From a candidate division GN15 bacterium (GTDB taxonomy: Bacteria; Zixibacteria; MSB-5A5; GN15; FEB-12): a stretch of DNA of 9,702 nt. Positions 1 to 6,433 of this stretch are shown here, one piece after another. Below the pieces are notes generated by a model. The model had not been told where the DNA came from and did not search any database. It worked only from the letters and a program-made list of their open reading frames with translations. The stretch is from assembly GCA_014729205.1 (NCBI GenBank), contig WJKG01000233.1, positions 1 to 9,702 of the forward strand. Reading direction: 5' to 3'. The position numbers and the translations under genes were made by a program. Position 1 is the first letter of the stretch. Each line of letters starts with the position of its first letter.

Positions 1-1135
1 CCGCGAGTGTTTGCCGGATCTGGCGGGCCAGGTGGTAATGCCGTTCGCCAACCACGTGCGGTGCCAGCATCTTGCTGGTCGATCGCAGCGGATCAATGGC
101 AGGGTAGAGGCCCTGGCTGGCGCGTTGGCGGGAGAGAACAATCGAGGCTGACAGGTGTGCGAAGATATGCACCGCCGCCGGATCGGTGAAATCATCGGCC
201 GGTACATACACCGCCTGCACCGATGAAATCGCACCCGAAGCAGTCGAGCAGATTCGCTCCTCTAAGTCGGCCAGCTCACTGGCGAGAGTTGGCTGGTATC
301 CAACCCGCGAGGGCAATCGCCCCAGCAGGCCGGATATCTCCATGCCGGCCTGTACGAAGCGGAAGGTGTTGTCGATCAGCAGCAGAACGTCCTGTCGTTG
401 ATCATCACGGAAGTACTCAGCCGCGGTCAAAGCCGTATGGCCGACCCTGAATCTCGCACCCGGCTGCTCGTTCATCTGACCGTAGACCAGGACGGTGTCA
501 TCGAGAACGCCGGCTTCCTGCACTTCCGTGTACAACTCCTCGGCCTCGCGGACACGTTCACCGATACCACAAAAGATCGAGACTCCTTCGTATTCACCTA
601 CCATATTATGGATCATTTCCATAATCAGTACCGTCTTACCAACCCCGGCACCACCGAACAAGCCAGCTTTGCCGCCTCGTTCCAGGGGAGCCAGAAGGTC
701 GATGGCTTTGATCCCGGTGTGAAACACATCCTGGGATGTTGTTCGCTCAGACAGCGGCGCCGGTTTGCGGTGAATGGAGCGTTCGGTTGTAACCTCGATT
801 GGTTCCTTGCGGTCAATTGCGTCACCGAAGACATTCAGCACCCGGCCCTTGAGCTGTGTACCGACCGGTGCCTTCAAAGGTGCACCGGTGTCGACAACTG
901 CGGCCCCTCGCGAGACTCCCGCTGTTGGCTCCAGCGCCACCGCACGCACCGTGGTTTCATCGAGCAACATCACTACTTCGACCGCCACCGGCTTCTCAGC
1001 CTGTATTTTCAGGAGGTGGTAGAAACCCGGCTGATGGTTCTCGAATGACACATCGACAATACTGCCGTGGACGGCGATCACTTCGCCTGTCGCTTGTGCG
1101 GTCTCCGTCGGAGTTGTTTGCGCTTCCGGTGCCAT
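1..1135 (-). CDS. atpD: N-ATPase (alternate F-type ATPase) beta subunit AtpD, 3' end cut by window edge
   Basis: This is the catalytic beta subunit of an F1-type rotary ATPase, which would sit on the cytoplasmic side of the membrane. About 378 codons are visible from the ATG at 1135-1133, and the reading frame is still open at position 1; the family is usually about 470 residues. Visible motifs are the P-loop GGAGVGKT, the catalytic-site GERVRE, the Walker B strand LLLIDNTFRF, and the block VGYQPTLASELADLEERI. The wording ISGLLGRLPSR, VYVPADDFTDPAAVH and YPAIDPLRSTSKM fits the N-ATPase branch better than housekeeping AtpD. In known N-ATPase operons (atpDCQRBEFAG) atpD comes first, so the other subunits should lie left of the window. 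N-ATPases are thought to translocate Na+ or H+, but the c subunit that decides this is not visible. The gene starts 9 nt after the kinase stop, with AGGA just upstream, so it belongs to the operon beginning at 4595. Confidence 0.93.
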   Translation of the reverse strand, partial: MAPEAQTTPTETAQATGEVIAVHGSIVDVSFENHQPGFYHLLKIQAEKPVAVEVVMLLDETTVRAVALEPTAGVSRGAAVVDTGAPLKAPVGTQLKGRVLNVFGDAIDRKEPIEVTTERSIHRKPAPLSERTTSQDVFHTGIKAIDLLAPLERGGKAGLFGGAGVGKTVLIMEMIHNMVGEYEGVSIFCGIGERVREAEELYTEVQEAGVLDDTVLVYGQMNEQPGARFRVGHTALTAAEYFRDDQRQDVLLLIDNTFRFVQAGMEISGLLGRLPSRVGYQPTLASELADLEERICSTASGAISSVQAVYVPADDFTDPAAVHIFAHLSASIVLSRQRASQGLYPAIDPLRSTSKMLAPHVVGERHYHLARQIRQTLA

Positions 1136-1144
1136 TGGTCCTGT

Positions 1145-1720
1145 CTAATCCTCTTTCGCCTTATCACTCAGGTGCGGGTCGATCAGTTTTTCCTCTAACT
1201 CCTCGCGCAGCGCTTCGAGCTTGCCGTCGTTGCTGATCGTCAGGTCCGCCTTTTGCAGCGTGCGCTCCAGGTTGAACAGCTTCTTTTCCCATTCATCCTG
1301 CTTGAGGAAGTCCTTGAACTCAGTCGGATCGCGTTCCTTGTCCCGTTCGGCTACTCGCTCGAATCGCGCAAACGGTAACGAAACATCAACACGCACAAGC
1401 ATGAAGTCATCCTGGTATTGCTCACGCAGTGCCATCACGTCCTCGGGGGTGCGCAGACCTGTTACGGTGATCACCTCAGCGTCAGCACTTTCAATCTGCT
1501 CCATTGCCCGTCGCGCAAAATAGTCATTGCCGTGCTGGTGCAATTCCTGTTTCGATATCTCGTGCAGGTTCCGGCGGGTCGGTTCGAGATCCCTTTCGTT
1601 TGCAATCTCGCGTACCATATCACCCGTATTGACAACAACGGAGTTACAACGCTCCTTGAGATACTCCGCGACCTCGTTCTTGCCCGATCCGTTTTCACCG
1701 ACTAATCCGATGATCTGCAT
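1145..1720 (-). CDS. P-loop kinase-like protein, UPF0200 / dephospho-CoA-kinase-like family, atypical Walker A
   Basis: The protein has 191 residues and a P-loop NMP-kinase-like fold. The N-terminal strand MQIIGLVG leads into GENGSGKN at residues 8-15. Next come GDMVRE, an LEPTRRNL segment, TGLRTPEDV, and a lid-like RFERVAERDKERDPTEF stretch. This order matches the UPF0200 family, which is best known from archaea and resembles dephospho-CoA and nucleotide kinases; its substrate is unknown. The Walker A motif ends in Lys-Asn instead of Lys-Ser/Thr, so the usual Mg-coordinating hydroxyl is missing and activity is uncertain. The ATG at 1720 is preferred because AAGGAG lies 11 nt upstream. A GTG at 1744 would give eight more residues and a GTGA overlap with the ppsA stop. 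The gene lies between ppsA and atpD with very short gaps, so it is co-transcribed with them. A role in adenylate handling next to AMP-forming PEP synthase is only a guess. Confidence 0.8.
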   Translation of the reverse strand: MQIIGLVGENGSGKNEVAEYLKERCNSVVVNTGDMVREIANERDLEPTRRNLHEISKQELHQHGNDYFARRAMEQIESADAEVITVTGLRTPEDVMALREQYQDDFMLVRVDVSLPFARFERVAERDKERDPTEFKDFLKQDEWEKKLFNLERTLQKADLTISNDGKLEALREELEEKLIDPHLSDKAKED

Positions 1721-1740
1721 AAACTCTGTTGCTCCTTTCT

Positions 1741-4176
1741 TCACTCGCCGACCGGTTCCTGGCCGTCTGCTGAGTGTGAGCCGTTGCCCAACTGCGATTC
1801 CACCCGTGCCACCCGTTTGAGCACCGGTATGACACTATCCGGATTCAGCGAGATTGAGTCGATCCCCTCGCGGACCAGAAACGCTGCGAAATCCGGATAA
1901 TCGCTCGGCGCCTGGCCGCAAATACTCACCTGCGAATGATGCTTGTGGGCGGTGCTGATCAACTGTGCTATGGTGCGGCGGACAGCATCGTTGGTTTCAT
2001 CGAACAAGTACGACAACTCCTCCGAATCTCGATCCACACCCAGTACCAACTGGGTCAGATCGTTCGAACCGATACTAAATCCGTCGAAACGCCGCGCGAA
2101 CTGGTCGGCCAACACGACATTCGAGGGTATCTCTGCCATCACGTACACTGCCAGGCCACGGGCACCGCGCACCAATCCGTGGTCGGCCATCAGGGTGAGA
2201 ACCTGATCAGCTTCCTCGACTGTGCGACAAAATGGTATCATCACTGCCACGTTGTCCAAACCAATCGTTTCGCGTGCCCGTTTAACTGCCTGGCACTCCA
2301 GAGCGAAAGCGTCTCGGTAGCGCTCACTGTAATAGCGCGAAGCGCCCCGGAAACCGAGCATGGGGTTCTCCTCGTCGTGCTCGAACTCGGCACCGCCAAG
2401 CAAGTCGGCGTATTCGTTGGTCTTGAAATCGCTCAGACGAACCAGCACCTGATGTGGGTGCTGGGCAGCCGCAATGTGCGCGATTCCGCGCGCCAGATTG
2501 TCCACGAAATACTCGGTTTTGTCCTCATATCCAGCGGTCAATTCGGCTATCGTCTTCTTGGCCTTCTTGTCTTTGAGCTTGTCATAGTACACGAGGGCCA
2601 GCGGGTGCACCTTGATGATATTGTTGATCACGAACTCCAGTCGCGCCAGACCGATGCCGTCGGCCGGCAAGCGCCACCAACGGAACGCGGCCGCCGGGCT
2701 GGCGATATTCATGCGTATAGATGTCCGTGTGCGCGGTAGATCCGTCAGGTCAAGCTCCTGCTCCTCAAAGCTGAGTTCTCCACGGTAGACATAGCCGTTG
2801 TCACCCTCGGCGCAGGAGACGGTCAGCATTTCGCCGTCCTCCAGTGTTCTGGTGCCGTCCTCGGTACCCACAACTGCCGGCATGCCCAGTTCCCGGCTGA
2901 CGATGGCCGCATGCGATGTGCGCCCCCCGGAGTCGGTGACAATTGCCGAGGCGCGCTTCATGACAGGCACCCAGTCCGGGTCGGTTTGATCAGTGACGAG
3001 GACGGCGTCGGTTTCGAACTCGTCGATCTGGTCCGGGCTGTCAATCCGCTGCGCTTTGCCGGTCGCGATGCCCTGGCCGATCGCCAGACCGCTCGCCAGC
3101 TGTTTGCCCTTCTCGGTCAGGCGATAGCTCTTCATTGAGCCCGCCCCCTTCTGCGACTGTACCGTCTCCGGTCGCGCCTGTACGATGTACAACTCTTCTG
3201 TGTCACCGTCCTTGGCCCATTCGATATCCATTGCTTGTTGGTAGTGGCGTTCGATCAAAGCTCCCCAGCGGGCCAGCTGCATGATCTCACCATTGTTCAG
3301 CACCGCCTGCTGTTGCTCCTTGTGAGTCGTCTTGATGGTTCGCGTGTCGTTCCCGCGCTTGCCGTATACCATCTTGTGCCTCTTGGTGCCGATGGTTCTG
3401 TCGATAATCGGCTCCAGATCGTCATTGAACAGCAGCGGCTTGAACACGGCGTACTCGTCCGGGTTTACCGTCCCCTGAACCACCGTCTCGCCCAGGCCCC
3501 AGGCGGCATTTATCATGATCACCCTGTCGAAACCGGTCTCGGTGTCGATTGTAAACATCACTCCCGAACCCGCCTTGTCCGAGCGCACCATCTTCTGCAC
3601 GCCGGCGGACAGAGCCACTTTCATGTGGTCGAAACCCTTCTCCTGGCGATAGGCGATGGCACGGTCTGTAAACAGCGAGGCATAACACCCCTTGACCGCT
3701 TCGATCAGTTCCTGTTTGCCGGTGACGTTCAGAAACGTCTCCTGCTGTCCCGCAAAACTCGCTTCGGGCAGATCTTCGGCGGTGGCGCTGCTGCGAACAG
3801 CCACACCGACGTTCTTGGCGCCATAGCGCCGACTCAGTTCGTCATAGGCATGATGCAAATCTGTCGCGATGGCTTTGGGTATGGTCTGGCGCTTGATCAG
3901 GCGACGTACCGATTGTCCCACCTTTTCCAGATTTCTGCCGTCAGACTTCAGCGACTGTAACTGCTCAGCAATCTTATCGGTGATGTCGTTCTCACTCAGA
4001 AACTGGCGGTAGGCCTCGGCGGTCGTGGCGAATCCGTCCGGAACGCGAATTCCCTCGCGCTTCAAGGCGGCGATCATCTCACCCAGCGAGGCGTTCTTGC
4101 CGCCCACCTGGAGAACATCATCCGAGGTGAGATCCTCGAACCATCGTATATAGTCATTGTCCTTTTGCGCTTGCAT
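1741..4176 (-). CDS. ppsA: Phosphoenolpyruvate synthase (pyruvate, water dikinase)
   Basis: This cytoplasmic enzyme converts pyruvate, ATP and water to PEP, AMP and phosphate, feeding gluconeogenesis. From the chosen start it has 811 residues, against about 792 in E. coli PpsA, and all three domains are present. The N-terminal nucleotide-binding domain (about 20-345) carries VGGKNASLGE and VRSSATAEDLPEASFAG. The swivelling phosphohistidine domain (about 365-460) has GGRTSHAAIVSRELG, with the catalytic His near residue 422. The C-terminal TIM barrel (about 480-795) has ENPMLGFRGASRY, GSNDLTQL and SICGQAPSDYP, with the catalytic Cys near residue 753. No key residue is missing. The start is ambiguous between 4227, 4197 and 4176. 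I prefer 4176 because it places GGKN exactly where E. coli has it and has AGGGA upstream, but 4227 follows the previous stop by only 11 nt. The gene is second in the sigma-54 operon, after the receiver-like gene. Confidence 0.96.
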   Translation of the reverse strand: MQAQKDNDYIRWFEDLTSDDVLQVGGKNASLGEMIAALKREGIRVPDGFATTAEAYRQFLSENDITDKIAEQLQSLKSDGRNLEKVGQSVRRLIKRQTIPKAIATDLHHAYDELSRRYGAKNVGVAVRSSATAEDLPEASFAGQQETFLNVTGKQELIEAVKGCYASLFTDRAIAYRQEKGFDHMKVALSAGVQKMVRSDKAGSGVMFTIDTETGFDRVIMINAAWGLGETVVQGTVNPDEYAVFKPLLFNDDLEPIIDRTIGTKRHKMVYGKRGNDTRTIKTTHKEQQQAVLNNGEIMQLARWGALIERHYQQAMDIEWAKDGDTEELYIVQARPETVQSQKGAGSMKSYRLTEKGKQLASGLAIGQGIATGKAQRIDSPDQIDEFETDAVLVTDQTDPDWVPVMKRASAIVTDSGGRTSHAAIVSRELGMPAVVGTEDGTRTLEDGEMLTVSCAEGDNGYVYRGELSFEEQELDLTDLPRTRTSIRMNIASPAAAFRWWRLPADGIGLARLEFVINNIIKVHPLALVYYDKLKDKKAKKTIAELTAGYEDKTEYFVDNLARGIAHIAAAQHPHQVLVRLSDFKTNEYADLLGGAEFEHDEENPMLGFRGASRYYSERYRDAFALECQAVKRARETIGLDNVAVMIPFCRTVEEADQVLTLMADHGLVRGARGLAVYVMAEIPSNVVLADQFARRFDGFSIGSNDLTQLVLGVDRDSEELSYLFDETNDAVRRTIAQLISTAHKHHSQVSICGQAPSDYPDFAAFLVREGIDSISLNPDSVIPVLKRVARVESQLGNGSHSADGQEPVGE

Positions 4177-4238
4177 TTCTGGTATGTCCCTGTTCATCTG
4201 CTCCGTGGCTTCCGGTGTCCATCTCATGCGTCTCGTCG

Positions 4239-4595
4239 TTACTCGCGGGCCGGGAGTTCATCCATTGCGTTTTGGGCGAATTCGCTGTCCGTACCCTCAA
4301 CCACCCAGACATGCGGCATGTCATAGAGGGGACTTCGTTCGGCACTGTCTATGATCGCTGCCGGTACCACAATGAGTATCCCATTGTGGATATCGCGGGC
4401 ATTGAGCACGAACTCAAGAGGACCGACGTTAACAGAGGGCGTCAGTACCACAGCCTGAAAACCGTCCCGGTGCAGTCGGTCGTATGCGTCGTTTGCCCCT
4501 GAGACGACAATCACTGGTATGCCCGATTGAATAATGTAGCGGCTGACGAGTCCTCCTCGACCGTCTTCCACTACCAATATCGCATCCAATTCCAT
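4239..4595 (-). CDS. Small receiver-like protein without phosphoacceptor Asp
   Basis: This 118-residue single-domain protein has an alternating strand/helix pattern like a response-regulator receiver domain. The first strand is AILVVED, the second PVIVVSG, the third FQAVVLTPSV, the fourth ILIVVPAA and the fifth HVWVVEG. The acidic pair after strand 1 is kept, but the position at the end of strand 3 that normally holds the phosphorylated Asp reads Thr-Pro. The conserved Thr of strand 4 and Lys of strand 5 are also absent. It is therefore probably a pseudo-receiver used for protein binding rather than phosphotransfer; the family assignment is by pattern only. The ATG at 4595 is chosen because GGAG sits 6 nt upstream, although the frame is open up to 4649. 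It is the first gene after the sigma-54 promoter and lies 11 to 62 nt ahead of ppsA, depending on the ppsA start. It could modulate PEP synthase or the ATPase, but nothing shows this directly. Confidence 0.75.
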   Translation of the reverse strand: MELDAILVVEDGRGGLVSRYIIQSGIPVIVVSGANDAYDRLHRDGFQAVVLTPSVNVGPLEFVLNARDIHNGILIVVPAAIIDSAERSPLYDMPHVWVVEGTDSEFAQNAMDELPARE

Positions 4596-4667
4596 GTTAG
4601 TCTCCAAACGTGCTTGCTCTTCGGACCCGTGAGAGTGGGCCCATTCCATTGCTATATGAGACTATTA

Positions 4668-4683
4668 AACAAAGACCGTGCCA
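4668..4683 (-). promoter_or_regulatory. Sigma-54 (-24/-12) promoter of the receiver-like/ppsA/kinase/atpD operon
   Basis: On the minus strand the bases read TGGCACGGTCTTTGTT. The sigma-54 consensus is TGGCACG, four bases, then TTGCW. The -24 element is perfect, the spacing between the GG and the -12 dinucleotide is the required 10 bp, and the only departure is T for C in the -12 element. Transcription would start near 4657, leaving a leader of about 60 nt before the ATG at 4595. A gene for an NtrC-type activator lies immediately upstream on the same strand. Confidence 0.75.
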
Positions 4684-4756
4684 GAATGAGCAATTCTACG
4701 GCAACTACCTGTGCGACAACCCGATAATACGCGTGGCAGAGGTGAAAGGGGGCTCG

Positions 4757-4821
4757 CGTGTACCGATTTCTGTGATCAGTAGGGACAAATTCACCAAATG
4801 TCCACGAAAGAACAGTACACG
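4757..4821. repeat. 7-bp inverted repeat CGTGTAC / GTACACG flanking the candidate activator site
   Basis: On the plus strand CGTGTAC lies at 4757-4763 and its exact reverse complement GTACACG at 4815-4821. A further AGTACAG lies around 4854-4860. The GTAC-centred elements surround the GGACA/TGTCC dyad in the same intergenic region upstream of the sigma-54 promoter. They may be half-sites for the neighbouring activator. The 51-bp separation makes an RNA hairpin role unlikely. Confidence 0.3.
4783..4803. promoter_or_regulatory. Candidate upstream activator site: GGACA-N11-TGTCC dyad
   Basis: A dyad with perfect 5-bp arms, GGACA and TGTCC, separated by 11 bp, is centred about 135 bp upstream of the predicted sigma-54 start site. 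This distance is typical for enhancer sites bound by dimers of NtrC-family activators. The natural candidate protein is the regulator encoded next door. The arms are short, so chance occurrence is possible. Confidence 0.4.
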
Positions 4822-4878
4822 GGAAGATGAGTGATTTGGAAGGAGTAAAAGAGAGTACAGCTCAAGGCCGGCCAGCGA

Positions 4879-6246
4879 CTACTTCAAGCCGTGTCTTTCC
4901 AGCTTGTTGTAGATCATGCGGCGACTGATACCCAGCAATTTCGCCGCCTCCTTGCGGTTGTTGTTTGTTACCAGCAACGCCCGCTGAATCATGGTCTTCT
5001 CGACGCTCTCAAGTGGTGTGCCGACATCGAAACTCACCGTCATGCTGGTGCGCTCACCATCGCGCAGGCGCGGCGGCAGGTGTTCCAGCAGCAGCTCTTC
5101 TCCCTCACAGATTAGCATTGCGCGCTGGATGACATTTTTGAGCTCCCGTACATTGCCGGGCCACTCATAGGCTTCCAGGCGCAAAATCACATCGGAAGCT
5201 ATCGTCTTGACGTTGGCGTGCAACGACTCGTTAAACATCTCCACGAACCGGTTGATGAGCGGACGTATATCCTCCGGGCGTTCACGGAGCGGCGGTATCT
5301 CAATTCGGAAAACATCGAGCCGGTAGAACAGGTCTTTGCGGAATTCGCCTCTTTGGGCCATAGCCACCAGATCGGCGTTGGTGGCGGCAATCACGCGCAC
5401 GCCACTGGTGACATCTTCGGCGCCCCCCAACCGCTGGAACTTCTGTTGTTCGAGGACGCGTAGCAGACTCACGCGTACCTTTTCCTCGACGGCGTCGATC
5501 TCATCAAGCAGCACCGTGCCGCCATCGGCGCGCTCGAATACACCGCGATGCCGCTCCACCGCACCGGAGAATGAACCGCGCTCGTGGCCGAACAACTCGC
5601 TGGCGACAAGTTCCGTGGGCAGACTGCCCAGGTTGACGGCCAGGTACGGCTTCTCCCGTCGATTGCTCAAATGGTGAATGGCCTGCGCCGCCAGGTCCTT
5701 ACCCGTACCTGTTTCGCCCATAAGCAGGATCGGGATATCCACACTGGCAGCTTTGCGGATGCGTCCAAAGGCTTCCTGCATGGCAGCCGACTGGCCGATG
5801 ATCTTGTGGAGCTGTGTGACCTTGTTTGACTCAGGAAGGGCCTCCTCGGTCGGAGCCGGATGCTGGTCCTCGACCGCGGATTCGATGATTGACCTCAGTT
5901 CATAATCACTGACCGGGATCTTCGTATAGTGGTAGGTGCCTTCAGATAGCCAATTGGCTACCCTCCCGGCATCTTCCGCGGTCGTCAGAATGATAACCTG
6001 CGGTTGCGGATGGTGCTGCTGGATCTGTTCCAGAAGACTTTCGCATGCGAGTAGTTGTTCCTGCGGCACGATAGTATCCAGGATAATCACCGAAGCTGGA
6101 TTGTCCCAGAATTCGTCTGCGAGATGGTCAATGCTTGGATGCCAAATGATGTTGGTCTGGTAGCCCGACATGACCGCACTTATCCGTTCTGCCAGACGCC
6201 CCTCGTCGGATATGACGGTGATAGTCAGTTCTTTGATAGTCCGCAC
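4879..6246 (-). CDS. NtrC-family sigma-54-dependent response regulator
   Basis: This 455-residue protein has three domains in order. The receiver domain (about 7-120) keeps the full phosphorylation set: Asp14/Glu15, Asp57 in IILDTIVP, Thr88 and Lys109. The AAA+ domain (about 148-375) has Walker A GETGTGKD at 177-184, Walker B VLLDEID around 245-251, and arginine-finger region FRKDLFYRLDVFRI. The C-terminal Fis-type helix-turn-helix (about 413-455) ends in RKEAAKLLGISRRMIYNKLERHGL. The sigma-54-contacting loop reads GSFSGA at 224-229 instead of GAFTGA. The GTG start at 6246 is chosen because GGAGG lies 6 nt upstream and it removes a non-homologous tail; the frame otherwise runs back to a TTG at 6297. 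No partner histidine kinase is in the window. It has its own sigma-70 promoter and lies immediately upstream of a sigma-54 promoter, so it probably activates the ppsA/atpD operon. The input signal is unknown. Confidence 0.93.
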   Translation of the reverse strand: MRTIKELTITVISDEGRLAERISAVMSGYQTNIIWHPSIDHLADEFWDNPASVIILDTIVPQEQLLACESLLEQIQQHHPQPQVIILTTAEDAGRVANWLSEGTYHYTKIPVSDYELRSIIESAVEDQHPAPTEEALPESNKVTQLHKIIGQSAAMQEAFGRIRKAASVDIPILLMGETGTGKDLAAQAIHHLSNRREKPYLAVNLGSLPTELVASELFGHERGSFSGAVERHRGVFERADGGTVLLDEIDAVEEKVRVSLLRVLEQQKFQRLGGAEDVTSGVRVIAATNADLVAMAQRGEFRKDLFYRLDVFRIEIPPLRERPEDIRPLINRFVEMFNESLHANVKTIASDVILRLEAYEWPGNVRELKNVIQRAMLICEGEELLLEHLPPRLRDGERTSMTVSFDVGTPLESVEKTMIQRALLVTNNNRKEAAKLLGISRRMIYNKLERHGLK

Positions 6247-6371
6247 GCGGCCCCTCCAATAAAGCAGAACAGAATCGTTTAGTGCTGCCCGCCTCAACAG
6301 AAGGCTCAGCGGTCATTAAATCAGTTTGGCCTTTTCGACAAGAGGCACAATCCTATCATTACAGGAACAAC

Positions 6372-6400
6372 AGTATACGCACTGCGGCAGGTATAGGCAA
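6372..6400 (-). promoter_or_regulatory. Sigma-70-type promoter of the NtrC-family regulator
   Basis: On the minus strand, -35 TTGCCT (6400-6395) and -10 TATACT (6377-6372) are separated by exactly 17 bp. The -10 matches the consensus at five of six positions and the -35 at four of six. Transcription would begin near 6365, giving an untranslated leader of about 120 nt before the GTG at 6246. The promoter separates the regulator from the DUF72 gene, whose stop codon is only about 34 nt upstream. Confidence 0.6.
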
Positions 6401-6433
6401 GTTGTGTTTTCCAGTAACTGACAGGTGGCTTGC

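Noticed and set aside
398..1048. Long plus-strand open frame opposite atpD
   Set aside because: Its translation has no recognisable domain, while the opposite strand encodes a clear ATPase beta subunit that runs off the left edge; it is an antisense shadow.
1..1135. Housekeeping F-type ATPase atpD or V-type subunit
   Set aside because: The sequence wording around VGYQPTLASELADLEERI and VPADDFTDPAAVH, and atpD as the apparent first ATPase gene after unrelated genes, fit the N-ATPase branch; a standard operon would have atpA and atpG before atpD.
1936..2739. 267-codon plus-strand open frame opposite ppsA
   Set aside because: It lies wholly within ppsA, which carries all catalytic motifs; the antisense translation looks like low-information shadow sequence.
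3235..3960. 241-codon plus-strand open frame opposite ppsA
   Set aside because: Same situation: antisense to the well-conserved nucleotide-binding domain, with no recognisable motif.
4690..4712. Second sigma-54-like element (TCGCAC ... TTGC) upstream of the ppsA operon
   Set aside because: It lacks the essential GG and its spacing is one base too long; the element at 4668-4683 fits far better.
4527..4834. Short plus-strand frames in the intergenic region before the receiver-like gene
   Set aside because: They have no ribosome-binding site or recognisable content and overlap the promoter region.
4866..4873. GGCCGGCC palindrome just after the regulator stop codon as a terminator
   Set aside because: It has no loop and no following T-tract, so an intrinsic terminator is not supported.
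6247..6297. N-terminal extension of the NtrC-family regulator from a TTG codon
   Set aside because: The extra 17 residues do not belong to a receiver domain, and the GTG at 6246 has an ideal GGAGG 6 nt upstream.
6395..6412. Possible sigma-54 promoter before the regulator gene (TGG ... TTGC)
   Set aside because: The GG-to-GC spacing is 12 bp instead of 10 and the -24 element is poor; the overlapping sigma-70 promoter is much better.
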